A DNA stretch of 64,000 bases from Siphonodentalium dalli (GCA_032622095.1 CP136062.1:164756590-164820589), one strand, 5' to 3'; counted from the first letter of the stretch, positions 10,155-21,940 are shown. Made by a program: numbers and translations. Notes: a model not told the origin generated them from the sequence alone.

Positions 10155-11749
10155 TTATGATAAAGGACTGAAACGTTCACTTCTTGTAATGAAAGTTTGG
10201 GTTACTTTAAAGATTTTGTGGTTGGTGCTAAGTGTAAGAGAATTTGAGCCATTTAAGAGTATTACACTGTCTCTGTATTTTGTTTCTAATGGCATAAAGC
10301 ATTCATCCCTGATTTGGTTGTATAAAGGGCAGACTAAAAGAAAGTGATCTGCGCTTTCTATGTCACCACATGAGCACCTGTTGCTTTCTTTTATGTGATT
10401 CTCGTGGAGGTCTTTATTAAGACTACTACATTTGAGTCTTAGTTGGGTGTGGATTATTTGGGCTTTTCGATTAGAACACAAGTTCAGGTGAAGAGTTCTT
10501 CTCATGTTTAGACGTTTACCTGCATCTAGTCGCGATTTAAATACTTCGAGGGATTCCGCTTGTTTAGTTCAGGGGTCAAGTCATTCCATAATCTGGTCGC
10601 TGATGGCAGAAAATTATCCATGTATAAGGAGAGATCTGAGCGAGGGGGTCTGAGTGAAGTTTTTCTGAAAGAGTATCGTTCTGCTCCTGGGTTCGCGTGA
10701 TTAACAAGGGTATGGAGATACTGGGGTGTAACTTGAATTTTTTTTCGTCTATCCGCCAAAGTCTCCCAGCCAAGATCAGATATTATATTGTTAGCATTAA
10801 TACTTCTTGTCGCTCCTGATACTATTATAGCCGCTTCGTGTTGTATCTTTTCAATTCGATCGCTCAATGTTATGCCACAGTTGTCCCACACAGGCGCAGC
10901 ATATTCCAATACTAGACGAATAAATGCAAAATAAATTTTCTGAAGGGTGTTTCTAGATAACATGTATTTGTATTTCCTCATTAGGTTAACTCTATTCCAT
11001 GCTTTATCAGTGATGTCGTCAATATGCGCTGCCCACGTACCCGTATTATTAAATGTGAGACCAAGATGTCTATGAGACTTAACTTCCTCAATAATACAAT
11101 TTGCCATAATAAGAGGTGGGTGATCAGGGGGATTTGTTTTCCGGGAAATAAGAAGAGATTCGGTTTTTATTTCATTAAAAGTAACAAGCCAACGATTCGA
11201 CCATTCAACCAACTTTGCAATATCACTGTTAATTAAATCTGCTGCTCGATTTGGGTCTTCTATGGTTAAAAACATTGATGTGTCATCTGCAAAAAGCCGA
11301 ATGTGACAAGTAACATGTTCAGCTATATCATTGATGTAAATTAAGAATAGCAGGGGTCCGAGTATTTATCCCTGGGAGACACCGGCTCTCACGTGGTTCC
11401 ATTCTGAGTTAGCACAGTCTAAGACTACTCGTTGCTGACGATGTGTTAAATAAGACTCAAGGAGTTTTAAAAGATTACCAGTTATACCTATACGTTCCAA
11501 TTTGTAAAGGAAGCCCTTATGCCAGACCTTATCAAAAGCTTTACTGACATCACAAAACACACATCTAATTTCTTTACCTTGATCTAATGAATCAGTAATG
11601 TAATCGTAAATATCTGTTAATTGGTATACAGTAGAGTCACCTCTAACAAAGCCAGATTGATACATTGATATAAGTCCGTTGGTAGTCAAACAATCCCACA
11701 TTTTTTTATAAATGCACTTTTCGAAAGCTTTAGACATACAACTTAACAA
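10155..11749 (-). pseudogene. LINE reverse transcriptase and C-terminal domain
   Basis: The minus strand reads RT blocks: GFVRGDSTVYQL, then FCDVSKAFDKVWH (first catalytic Asp), a GVSQG block interrupted by a TAA at about 11369, ILGPLLFLIYIND, and FADDTSMF (the [FY]ADD box, about 11280-11305). Thumb sequences follow (HRHLGLTF, LEYAAPVWDN). After a frameshift near 10515 there is a C-terminal zinc-knuckle-like run, CSCGDIESADHFLLVCP (about 10315-10375). The endonuclease half is absent because the copy is 5'-truncated. One stop and one frameshift make it a recent but dead copy. Confidence 0.88.
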
Positions 11750-11794
11750 TGATATAGGTCTATAATTAGAAACTAGAGATTTTTCGCCTTTTTT

Positions 11795-14356
11795 GTATTA
11801 ACCCTTTCAGTGCCAAGTCCGATTTTTGTATCAACCCATTAAGAAATGGTTAAGAAAATGTCCATGAAACAACCGTCTCCTCATATGCTGAAAAATGTAC
11901 AAAAAAATGATAGATTAGAACTTTAACCCTTTCTTTACTCATAGTTCCCTTAGAAAATATCCACAGGTAATTTGTTGAACTTAATATATGAACAATTCCC
12001 ACCAATTAATGTGAATCATTCTGTACTTGTATCATCTGTCGTCTGATCATATTTCCTGTAAACCCCGCCTTCTGCAGTTTTGTCATCTGTCGTCTGCTTT
12101 TATCACATTAACATCACTCCAAATCAATAGTACACCATTCAGATGTTGACTTTTTGGCAGAATCTTTTTAGTATAGAAATAGCTCCCTTATATAGCACTC
12201 CCGTATGGAGCCTCACACAGACCCAAGCAGACAACAGTCATCAGTGAATTGTTCTCTGTTTGGGGCTCAATAAAGGGTATTGCATTGGGATATTAAATGA
12301 TAAAATAACAAATAATGCGGTTTTGTGACCCAAAACCACCATAGCGCTCTCTGGCTTCACAAGGAAATATACAGACATATATTTGTATTAAATAAATTGA
12401 GACACCATGGTTTCTTCAAATGATGCCATGTATTTCATTTGGGTCTTTTGTCCTCAGACGGTAATCCAATTTGGAAAATATGCAATAGGCATCTCCCCAT
12501 AGTGCTGTCACTCACGTCAGTTGTCAAAATTGGGAAATGGGAAAAAATTCAAGCACTTACCATTTGACATTGACCCGCGGGAATAAACGTAGGTAATTTG
12601 TACAGACTTTTTTTAAAAAACTATTCTATGACATGCGGAGCAGGAAAGATATAACCAATAAATCAGTGTCCTAGATATCTTTGATGGAGATACGGCCGTT
12701 TTTCAAACAGACGCATAAAAAAGGAGTTTCTAAAGTAGTTTCTAAAGAAACTAAAAAAATTGTTAATTTAATATTATAAAGATACTTCCCACAGGAGATG
12801 AGGCCCAAGCAGAATGAGGTCACAGAGGGTAAATTTAGTGATGCTAGCACGCTACGCGAGTTAGAGTCTTTCTGCAAATGTCCGGAACCAACTTTTTAGG
12901 CCTGAAGCTTACCTTTCCATTTGTGCATGGGAGGGCTGGGCGATATCGACCCAAAAATATATCGCGATATTATGTTGACAACATCGCGATAAATGATATT
13001 ATTTTGGTATAAAGCAATTGGTAAGTACAATGTATAATATATGAAATATTTCATGAATAAAGTTCCATCTTTGCACAATACATCCCTACATTTTATTTAC
13101 GATTTGTGGGTCATGCGAGGTTGAGTAAATGTGTATTGAACATTGATTGTACATCACAGTATAATGACCATTCGTCTGCAACATCTGACAGTTTGTCGAC
13201 GGCGAACACAACAACTTTTAACTCCTAATTTGGTCAGGTATATTATAACTTGTAAGCAGTTCAAAGCACCGTTTTGATGGCACAGTGTCAAAATTAGTTA
13301 ACAGTGATAACTGATAATAAATACTGTTCAAACAATCATGCATACTCATGCATGTATTATTGTTTCCATGTGTGAGATGTCGCTACGTGTGAGATGTCAG
13401 GCAGTTGAGCTGCGTGTTTATAAAAACCTGTCGGCTTCTTTGATCCTTCAATAGGGGGGTGCGTAGTTCTCACCTACCTACATGTACATGTGTATATGGT
13501 AGCATGCACCTATTACTGACATCTAACATGAATAAGTGATTGAGAGTTAAAAATCCGTATATGCAGTCCTTCCTATGAGACGGGAGCAAATGCTCTCGCA
13601 CACGTATGCACTCGCAATTTTTAATTCACGGGTGCTAAAATTTGCACTCGTACCTACACCCGTCAGTAAGCCCATCCTCGAAGATTATTATTTTTCCCAG
13701 TTGTTGTTTTTTTAATAATAAAGATGTATAATAGTATAGACTTGTGTTAATATTGTTGTGAATTGTACACATCGTGTTCTATTCTTAGTTGTTGGGTCAA
13801 TCAGAGAGGTATCAAATCAATAAAATCAAAGATGTGTCACTTATTGTTCACACCTTTATCAGAGTAAATTCAATAGGATGTGGACGAATGACTACGTGTT
13901 TTTGTAGGATTCTCTGATAATGAAGAAGAGTGATGTATGTTCACCTGCATCTCACTGTTGTGTTTTTATAAGAATTAGCTTGATTAATAAGCATTGGTGT
14001 AACTAAATTAACTTGAGAACTCATCATACAACCCTATTGTGTTTACAAATTAATACAAAAATTTACAACCTTATTAAAATTTATCCCAAATATATATAGA
14101 TCTGTCTATCACTGTTTCTGGTTATTATCATGTGATTTTATCTTCTTGATAATATAAATAAAACACATTATCGTTTTCGGTAAAAAAAATATGGTATTGT
14201 TATAAAACATGATTGAAGGTCAGCACCTGAAGGCTAACTGAATTTGTTTGCCCAGGGGGGTCATCGTGAGTAAAAACATGCACGAGCCTCCCGGGCTTAC
14301 TGACAGGTATATACAGTATCACTGTCGGATACCCGTTCAGGTTCGGACATTCCAAG
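11795..14356. other. RBSN intron sequence, no exon recognised
   Basis: The segment holds a diverged copy of the exon-junction repeat (11863-11920) and a patch typical of small dispersed elements near 12930-13010 (gggctgggcgatatcg, with two atcgcgat copies). Otherwise I see nothing definable. Confidence 0.4.
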
Positions 14357-14385
14357 ATGGCGGCGCCCAGTAACCAAGATAAACG
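14357..14385 (+). CDS. Candidate first coding exon on a YY1-like start site (weak)
   Basis: On the plus strand, tccaagATGGCGGCGCCC reads MAAPSNQDKR and is followed at once by gtaagtg, a good splice donor. AAGATGGCGGC is the YY1-binding core often found across start codons of housekeeping genes. The position is inside the RBSN intron on the opposite strand, so it would be a nested gene or an element's promoter. I found no downstream exon that joins in frame. The C2H2-coding exon at 16352 would give an immediate stop. Confidence 0.25.
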
Positions 14386-14617
14386 GTAAGTGTCTCCAAG
14401 CATCAATTAACGACCTCTTTCGGTAATACACCTTTAAACAGTTCTGTAGGAATATGTATGCCCAAAACCTACGTAACACGCCTTTCGCGTGACAGGCATT
14501 TGCATTGTTGTATTTGGCGTGTCAATTCGTCATAATTTTTCGAAATTTTATCGAGGCGGCGAAATGTTCGCTTTTTCGTATTTTTTTGTCCCTTGGCTAA
14601 TGCATCCGCAAATTTAG

Positions 14618-16873
14618 GTATTGTTGTGGGTAGATTATCTTATTACATATCTTCGGAATGCTAAACAGGCGATATTTTTATTGTCTAACTCCGAAAAACG
14701 GCCTTTGTAAATTTCAAAATGTTCAGGTTCAGATTCGCAACATTCCCGATGATTTTGTTCAGGTTCAGACACAATTTTCGTTTGGGTTCGGACAAATTTC
14801 GTTCAGGTTCGGACAATTTTAGTTCAGGTTCGGACGCATCAAAACCTTACCTAGAAATGACATGCCGAGGTGCAGTCGCGATCTTATTGTGCGTGTTATT
14901 AAGGAACATGCATTGTTATATATAAATATGTCAGCTGAAATTTCCAAATATAGGTGTTAAATTCTCCGAATTAATGGGATAAAAGCCACAGTTAAATATT
15001 CTCGAGCAATGTGGACTATAAACCAGCTAGTGGGAAATATTACATTGCCATATTACACATGATCGAGCAACAGTGGTATTATTACTTATCTTCTGAAATA
15101 TCGGGATACATAGATATTTAATACCTGTTTCTCGATCTTGAACCACGAGGCGGAGCCAAGGGGTTTCAAAAAGAGACATCCGGGTATTACATCTCCATGT
15201 ATCCCACGATGTTGGCGGAGATAACGATTTTGTCCCCACATCAATAGCTACCATGTGGTGTGCGTTTTATAAGTTATCAGATAAATTCACACCAATCAGC
15301 ACCAATAAGAATAATTCAGTAGCAGACCTATCGACCCTGTTTTAGGTGACGTCAATTAAGCTCAGTGCGCTAGAACAATGTCACGTTTGGTGAAACTGCT
15401 AGTTCAAGGGAAATTCATAACCACGATGTTTCACGTGCTTTTATACGCCCACTGTCAAGGGTTACGGAGACATGGTGCATGATTTAAACGTGACGTTGTT
15501 GTCAATCAGATTGCTAGTTACCGGGTGTGGGGACAAGTGTTTTTTGTTTGCTATATGTTTCCCTATGAAATAGCTGTAATTTTAAATGACATCCGATGCG
15601 CTCTCTTTCGTCAAGACCTTGGCATGGATAACACTTTCCAAACGTTATCTCACTGTAGATACTTCTTTTTTTAAAAGGTAAACAATAATTATTGACGCGT
15701 GTATTATCAATGGAACTACGCGAAATTCCGCTGAAGACTGAAAATAGTTTATTACTGCGATAAGTTCGAAAGAAAAACAAATGATCCCGTTTTATTACGT
15801 ATTCAGTTATTATTTGTTAATTGGGTTGTTGTGTGTAATATTTAACCATTCGGTGGGCACTATTCTCTTAGGCGCAAGTAGGAAATTTTCCACCCAAATT
15901 TAGAGATGCTTAATTTGCCAACGGAACAGCTGATATTGTTTGCATAAATTTCGCTACTTCGGCTTCTAAATTCTTGTTTCGATAGACAAATACTTGTAGT
16001 TTTGCAAAATTGCTTACCATAAGCATAACATAAAGAGAACACATATAGTTTCTCGAATAATATATTCCTGAAATATCACCGCTCGTGAAGATTCGCATAT
16101 TGCAGGTATTATTCGGCAAACCATAGGTATTCTCTATGTTCGCATAGTGCTGAATAAAACGCAACATGTTCGGGCTCTAATTAATAGTCCTGCACAATAT
16201 TCGTGTGACAAATGGTTTTACTTGTAACTGGATTCAACATTTAGAAATGAGGCAAAACACATAAGGCTTATATTGAAAAGAATTTGTTTCGTGTGAATAC
16301 CCAAATATCTCAAAACATGGTATATATTGTCTGTCTATCATTTTTTTCAGATAGCTGCTAAAACAAAATGAAATACAACTGTTATTACTGCTCTTTCGGA
16401 AGTGAAACAATTCAACATGTCGTTGATCATACCACCGAGGAACAGTGCCAAATGGAGCTCAAAATACGATGTAGAGCTGTGAGGGGAACCACGTGATCGC
16501 ATACATCTCACATGCATAAAATAAGAAAGTCCTCCCAATTATTCACGAGTGGGCTAAAACCATGCCTCGTATTCCCCAGTTATGGTATCTTTAACGAATG
16601 GAAGATAACCAAACGCACAAAAACTCAATAAGAACGCGAATGTACATCTGTCACTTCTATGCGAAGTTTTTGATGCGTCCGAACCTGAACGAAATTTGTC
16701 CGAACCCGAACGAAAATTGTGTCTGAACCTGAACAAAATCATCGGGAATGTCGCGAATCTGAACCTGAACATTATGAAATTTTCAAAGGTCGTTTTTCGG
16801 AGTTAGACAATAAAAATATCGTCGGTTTAGCATTCCGAAGATGTGTGGTAACCTAATCTACCCACAACAATAC
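14618..16873. mobile_element. Element with ~210-225 bp inverted arms
   Basis: Arms at 14618-14844 and 16668-16873 are reverse complements with substitutions and a one-unit length difference. Outer ends are tattgttgtgggtag and its complement. Inner ends are ggacgcatcaaaa and its complement. Each arm contains several tandem copies of gttcaggttcggacaa. The 1.8 kb between the arms holds a small zinc-finger exon at 16352-16495 and otherwise unknown sequence. No clear target duplication is seen, so two independent opposite insertions of one repeat are an alternative. Confidence 0.6.
16352..16495 (+). CDS. C2H2-like zinc finger exon fragment
   Basis: After a strong acceptor (atcatttttttcag at 16338-16351) an ATG at 16367 opens MKYNCYYCSFGSETIQHVV followed by DHTTEEQC and a stop near 16496. 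YNCYYCSFGS...HVVDH is C-x2-C-x11-H-x3-H, a single C2H2 finger at an N-terminus. The form resembles N-terminal fingers of large multi-copy, transposon-associated invertebrate proteins, but I cannot name the family with certainty. Lying between the inverted arms of the element above, it may be element cargo. Truncated or decayed. Confidence 0.4.
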
Positions 16874-17246
16874 AGTTTACGGTTGACAGAGCAAGCTGCA
16901 CTAACTTGAAAGGATGTCATTGTGCCAGTCACATGCACGCAACATACCAATCATCTCACAGCGCAGCCAACTGATGCTAGCGCTATGATGTTTCTGACGT
17001 CTTGACATGCTCTGATGTTTTAAAACTTTTTCGACTTCATGTTTCCAGGAAGTTTGGGACTATTAGACTTACTCTAAATTCCCTTTTTGTTGGGACCATA
17101 TGATGGGTTTCAGCCTAGATGGAGATATTAAAACCGGTATTACGATATTTTTATTTCAGATGATATTATTGACGATATCAAATTTAAAACTGGCTATACC
17201 TGATATATCATCATATCGCTCAACAATAGTGCATGGTGTGGCTTAC

Positions 17247-17348
17247 CTTTCCGTTTGCTTGGTTCGCATGGTGAGTCTGGACCAATCAGCTTGTCCAATC
17301 GGATCAGGAGTTTGTTTCTCTCAACCACGTATCTGTCCCGACCCACGT
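17247..17348 (-). CDS. RBSN: Rabenosyn-5 exon: segment before the FYVE finger
   Basis: A 102-base minus-strand exon with acceptor (gttccag|ACGTGG) and donor (GGAAAG|gtaagc), phase 1 at both ends. It encodes DVGRDRYVVERNKLLIRLDK and then a short PSKRK tail. This matches the helical stretch just ahead of the FYVE finger in Rabenosyn-5, where the vertebrate protein has a YVVEVNKLIIRLEKL-like run. Splicing to 9333 keeps frame and gives the expected order: helix, short linker, AFEKAIVSWVPDED. The upstream exon, with the N-terminal C2H2 finger, was not found. The intron to the FYVE exon is 7.9 kb and carries a LINE and an inverted-repeat element. Confidence 0.85.
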
Positions 17349-17889
17349 CTGGAACAGTTCGATAAAAATTTATGTGACTCATTGTACACCCTACAAAAAG
17401 ATTTGCAGTGTTTACACAAAAATATTAATTATTATATAATAGTTCTGTTCTACGCTATTTACTATGTAATTAAACAAGAATTTACATAAGGTACATCCTT
17501 TTCAAGTAGAATTCTAAAAGGAGTTTAACCCTTGCTATACTAAATAGATTCTCCCATCAATTGTACAATGGTTGTGCATCAAAGATGGCTCTGGTCAAGT
17601 TTTTTTGCCCTTAAGAGTGAATATGTCTAATCGAGAATCACTAATGAAAGTGTCAATGACACTGTAGCTCAACTTGGAAAGGGAATAATTTAATGTGGAG
17701 CGATTAGGAATGCGGACAGTTGAAATGTCTAAGTAATACTGGATTATCAACATGAAGAGATATGTAAATAAAAGTAAAATCCAAGATGGTAACTGGTGGC
17801 TATGTTTTCCTATAAAATTCAAAAACATTTGATAGCTTCCATGTAGTAAGATCAATATCAAGATTAATATGAAGTCTGGCGATGATCGG
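17349..17889. other. No gene recognised; isolated satellite-like fragments
   Basis: Phrases aagatggctctggtcaag (17582) and atccaagatggtaactgg (17779) are outlying pieces of the array that starts near 17890. Confidence 0.4.
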
Positions 17890-19510
17890 ATGAAGAAAGT
17901 GGACTGTAGGGTGTGTGCCAAAGGATTTAGTCATGCAAAGAGTAAAATTCAAGATGGCTGCCAGTGGACACGTTTTAAGACCAAATGAACCTAAAATGAC
18001 TCGTCCCTATCTACATCCCAATGTAAACAGTCATGACATATTTCATGATGATCCGACTAAAGGTCCGACCTGTAGCCCATGCCAAAGCCCATTTAGTCAT
18101 GCAAAGAGTAAAATCCAAGATGGATGCAGGCGGCCATGATTTTGGCCGAATAACCTGAAAATGAATCGTTCTCATCTACATGTCAATGTCAACATCCATG
18201 ACAAATTTCACAATGATCTGAAAAAAGGTGCGACATGTAGCCCGTGCCAAATGATTTAGTCATGCAAAGAGTAAAATCCAAGATGGCTGCTGGCGGCCAT
18301 GTTTTTGGCCGAATGGCCCGAACATGACTCGTTCCCATCTACATGTCATATTTAACATCCATGACAAATTTCATAATCATCAGACGAACAGTACGACATG
18401 TGTGAAATGATTTAGTCATGCTAAGAGCAAAATCCAAGATGGCTGCCAGCGGCCATGTTTTTTGGCCAACGACACCAGAATTACTCGTTCACATCTACAC
18501 GTCAATATTAACACCCATGACAAATTTCATGATCATCAGACGAACGACCGTGCTAATGGATTGAAATTTGAAATCCAAGATGGCAGCTGGCAGCCATGTC
18601 TTTGGTCTGAATGACCCCAAAGTCACTCATTCCCAACCACATTCCAATTTAAACAGCCATGACAAATTTCATGATGATCAGACTAAAGCTAAGACCTGTA
18701 TCCCGTACTAACGGATTTAGTCATACAAAGAGTAAAATCCAAGATGGCTGCTGGCGGCCATGTTTTTTTGCCAAATGACCTCAAAATGACTTGTTCCCAT
18801 CTACATGCCATTGTTAACATTCACGACAAATTATTTGGTGATCCGACCAAAGGTACGACATGTAGCCTGTGCCAAAGGATTTAGTCATGCAAAGAGTGAA
18901 ATCCAAGATGGCTGCCGGTGGCCATGTTTTTTTGGCAGAATAACCCCAAAATTACTCGTTCTCATCTACATGTCAATATTAACATCTATGACAAATTTCA
19001 TGATGATCAGAAGAACAGTACGACATGTAGCCCGTGCTAATAAATTGAATTTTGAAATCCAAGATGGCTGGTGGCAGCCATGTTTTTTGTCCGAATGACC
19101 CCAAAATGACTCGTTCCCATCTACATTCCAATTTCAACAGCCATGACAAATTTCATGATGATCCGACCAAAGGTGCGACCTGTAGCCCGTGCCAAGGGAT
19201 TTAGTCATTCAAAGAGTAAAATCCAAGATGGCTGCAAGCGGCCATGTTTTTGGCCGAATGAGCCCAAAATTACTCGTTCCCATATACATGTCAATATTAA
19301 CATCCATGACCAATTTCATGATGATCAGACAAACATTACGACATGTAGCCCGTGCTAATGAATATGGAAATCCAAGATGGCCGCTGGCGGCCATGTTTTT
19401 TTCTCGAATGACCCCAAAGTGAATTGTTCCGGTCTAAATGTTGATGTCAACAGCTATGTCAAATTTTATAATGATCGGACCAAAGGTACGACCTGTAGCC
19501 TGTATTGTTG
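17890..19510. repeat. ~175 bp tandem array, 'ccaagatggctgc' satellite
   Basis: About nine diverged units run head to tail. A unit contains, in order, aaaatccaagatggctgc, ggcggccatgttttttgg, ccaaaatgactcgttccc, catctacatgtcaatatt, acatccatgacaaatttcat, gatgatccgaccaaaggt and cgacctgtagcccgtgcc. Spacing varies because some units lack the last block. One isolated partial copy is at 40252-40312. Open frames across it are by-products of the repeat. Confidence 0.9.
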
Positions 19511-19620
19511 ACGAATCACACATACACGCACACACATGCACACACAGACGACGGACGACAAAGCCATGGCAAAGTAAAGTTGAGCTAAAAACATAACAAG
19601 TAAATAAAATGAATAATATT

Positions 19621-20201
19621 TTATTCACCAATTTTAACTTTCTTGAAAGATTCTCGCAATGTACGTCTTTTTCTTTTTCTGATACGCAAAGTGTTTTGCT
19701 TAATTTCAGTATCGTCAGCGCCTTTGGCTGCTACAGCGTTTATCACTTCCATCTGCGAATCCTCCGTGTTTAGAATAGTAATTTCATCATTTGACACCTC
19801 GGTTGAGGCGCATAATTCATCACTCTCAGTTTTCACATCCGCGATCTCGTTAATTGATATCGCGGTTGAGTTGCATTGTTCCCCACTTTCAGCTTTCACA
19901 TCCGCGATCTCGTTGGTTGATGTCTCAGGTTGATCAATTTTCATTAAACTAGCATAATATGGTGTGAGATAATCGTTGTGTGATGTGTGCGTCCAAGAAG
20001 ACTTCACAGGAGTAGATTCACTCACAATCAATGATGTTTTTTTCATCTGATCAATTTTTTTTTTCGTAGTGCCATCACATTGAAAAGCCCAATGTGAACT
20101 TGAATTGCACCTAAAACTGGTATCCACTTTGTCTTCTTTAAAACTTCTAATGCAATTTTTCGTAAATGTTGTATGTTGTTACTCTGCAATCGTGGATCCA
20201 T
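19621..20201 (-). pseudogene. Unknown acidic/basic ORF with internal repeat, frameshifted start
   Basis: The minus strand has a 168-codon open frame ending in a very basic tail (RIRKRKRRTLRESFKKVK). Its middle repeats a NEIADVK.ES...C.ST phrase twice and a looser third time. The most natural start, ATGGATCCACGATTG at 20201, opens MDPRLQSNNIQHLRKIALEV in another frame, so one indel near 20130 separates start from body. It points away from the Polinton polymerase and shares the 20239-20345 palindrome as its upstream region. I do not recognise the family. It might be a Polinton accessory gene or an unrelated ORF. Confidence 0.4.
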
Positions 20202-20238
20202 GGTGAGCGTTCGGTGCGTTATTCGGTCGTGAGTGAAA

Positions 20239-20345
20239 TGACGACGTGATGAAAAATCGCGTCGCTTTTATGCTCTGACATGGACGATGACTGCACATGT
20301 CCGTGTCAGAGCATAAAATCGACGCGATTTTTCATCAGGTCGTCA
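20239..20345. repeat. 107 bp near-perfect palindrome between divergent ORFs
   Basis: The left arm, from tgacgacgtgatgaaaaatc to ctgacatggac (20239-20285), pairs with 20299-20345 around a 13-base loop, with only a few mismatches and one unpaired base. It lies between the minus-strand ORF starting at 20201 and the plus-strand polymerase reading frame from about 20437. Confidence 0.85.
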
Positions 20346-20436
20346 TGTTGCGATGAAGCACCTTGTGCCATATTCAAATAGAGAAGGCGAACGAGATAAT
20401 AGAAAGAGAGTGCGACTGGATGATTATTGCTAATAT

Positions 20437-20947
20437 TGTACCATAAAAATCTAACCGATAAATACTCGAGGAAATTTAAAACAACATCAAAGAAATACAA
20501 CGTCACATTTCAAGAGTTTCATCAGCCATTTCAAACTATTCACAGAATTTTCAAAAATCTGGAGAACAGTTTGAAAGATGAATGTGACACAGGACCAAAA
20601 GATCAAATGAGAATTTCAATCTTTCATCCAGGGCTAGATCTAGGAATTCACGTTCCGTTCACTGAAGCAAAAGACCTGACGGTGAGTTATTGCTTGCCAA
20701 CATAGAATAAGTTGGACAATCGAAAAAAAATTCTAAATTCACGACGGCAGATGACATTTGACATCACTGTCACGCACATGCCTGCAGGGACCGCAAGACA
20801 TACCTTACATTATGGAGCAATCGGTGAGAAAAATCAAATTAAAACAGTAAAGAAAAGTATTCTCCTGATTCAGAACGCAGAAGGTAACATTTGTTTTGCG
20901 AGGGCTGTCGTTGGTATGTGTAATGCTGACAAAAACATATATGGCAA
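20437..20947 (+). pseudogene. Polinton DNA polymerase B, N-terminal part
   Basis: The first frame holds FQTIHRIFKNLENSLK and DQMRISIFHPGLDLGIHVPF, matching the N-terminal 'hrif..l......p.dQ.Ri.l.h..Ld..I..PF' pattern of Polinton polymerases. After a frame change at about 20705 it reads VTHMPAGTARHTLHYG and KKSILLIQNAEGNICFARAV, the conserved 'P.G.G ... KkSii.I.N.D..C.ARA' block. The reading ends where the foldback element begins. Confidence 0.8.
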
Positions 20948-21940
20948 ATTTTGGTACGCCGAAAAACATCTCAACTTTTGTACCCTGTTGTTACGTCGGG
21001 TACATTGGTTACATTTTATGAGCACAAATTTAGCAACTTAGAAAGTAACCATTTGTACCCCGTGTACCCATGGGCCTGAAATTAGTTCAGGAAATATGTT
21101 TTCTAATTTGTAACCAATGTAACAGGGTACTTTGAGATTCCTAAGAAAAAAAAATAAAAGTAACAAATGTAACATTAACTAGTAGGTAAAGTAACCAGAA
21201 GTAACCATTTGTACCCTGTGTAGTGTGTACCCATGGGCCTGAAATTAGTTCTGGAAATATGTTTTCTAATTTGTAACCAATGTACCAGGGTACTTTGAGA
21301 TTCCTAAGAAAAAAAATAAAAGTAACAAATGTAACATTAAAGTAACCAGAAATAACCATTTGTACCCCGTGTACCCATGGGCCTGAAATTAGTTCAGGAA
21401 ATATGTTTTCTAAGTTGTAACCAATGTAACAAGGTACTTTGAGATTCCTAAGAAAACAAAATAAAAGTAACAAATGTAACATTAACTAATAGGTAAAGTA
21501 ACATTGAAGTAACCATTTGTACCCCGTGTACCCATGGGCCTGAAATTAGTTCAGGAAATATGTTTTCTAATTTGTAACCAATGTAACAGGGTACTTTGAG
21601 ATTCCTAAGAGAAAAAAATAAAAGTAACAAATGTAACATTAAAGTAACCAGAAGTAACCATTTGTACCCCGTGTACCCATGGGCCTGAAAGTAGTTCAGG
21701 AAATATGTTTTCTAATTTGTAACCAATGTAACAGTGTACTTTGAGATTCCTAAGAAGAAAAAAAAGTAACAAATGTAACATTAAAGTAAACAGAAGTAAC
21801 CATTTGTACACCGTGTACCCATGGGCATGAAAGTAGCTCAGGAAATATATTTTCTAAATTTGTGCTTATAAAATATAACCAATGTACCCGACGTAACAAC
21901 AGGGTACAAAAGTTCTGTTGTTTTGCTGCGTACCAAAATT
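20948..21940. mobile_element. Foldback element with ~90 bp TIRs and internal tandem repeat
   Basis: The left end (aattttggtacgc..., then acttttgtaccctgttgt) and the right end are reverse complements for about 90 bases, nearly perfect over the inner 60. Between them five to six copies of a ~150-base unit fill the whole interior, so no coding capacity exists. AATT flanks both ends and could be a 4-base duplication, but the ends are themselves palindromic, so this is not decisive. It separates adjacent parts of the Polinton polymerase. Confidence 0.8.
21045..21840. repeat. ~145-158 bp tandem repeat, 5.5 copies
   Basis: Units start at about 21045, 21200, 21349, 21508, 21653 and 21798. Each contains gtaaccatttgtacccc, gtgtacccatgggcctga, gttcaggaaatatgtttt, gtaaccaatgtaacaggg and tttgagattcctaagaa. 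Copies are very similar, implying recent amplification inside the foldback element. The motif gtaac/gttac is also part of the terminal repeats. Confidence 0.9.

Larger units (their letters stand above)
9803..11794 (-). mobile_element. 5'-truncated LINE (Jockey/CR1-group) with 13 bp TSD
   Basis: The block is bounded by a perfect 13-base direct repeat, GTATTAACCCTTT, at 9790-9802 and 11795-11807, the signature of target-primed reverse transcription. Oriented on the minus strand, it begins within the reverse transcriptase and ends after a C-terminal Cys/His region and a 3' UTR. The 3' terminus carries AATAAATATTGTTT, nearly the same as the terminus of the element at 30679. The target TTAACCCTTTCAGTGC is read intact by joining the flanks. 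It sits in the RBSN intron, in the same orientation as the gene. Confidence 0.9.

Noticed and set aside
14719-14925. Frame MFRFRFATFPMILFRFRHNF and its twin at 16554-16772
   Set aside because: Both come from the gttcaggttcgg repeats of the inverted arms.
17890-19510. Several open frames of 60-100 codons across the satellite array
   Set aside because: They repeat the array's own translation and shift frame between units; no independent coding signal.
21141-21811. Minus-strand frames rich in FLRNLKVPCYIGY
   Set aside because: Translation of the 150-base tandem repeat, not a protein.
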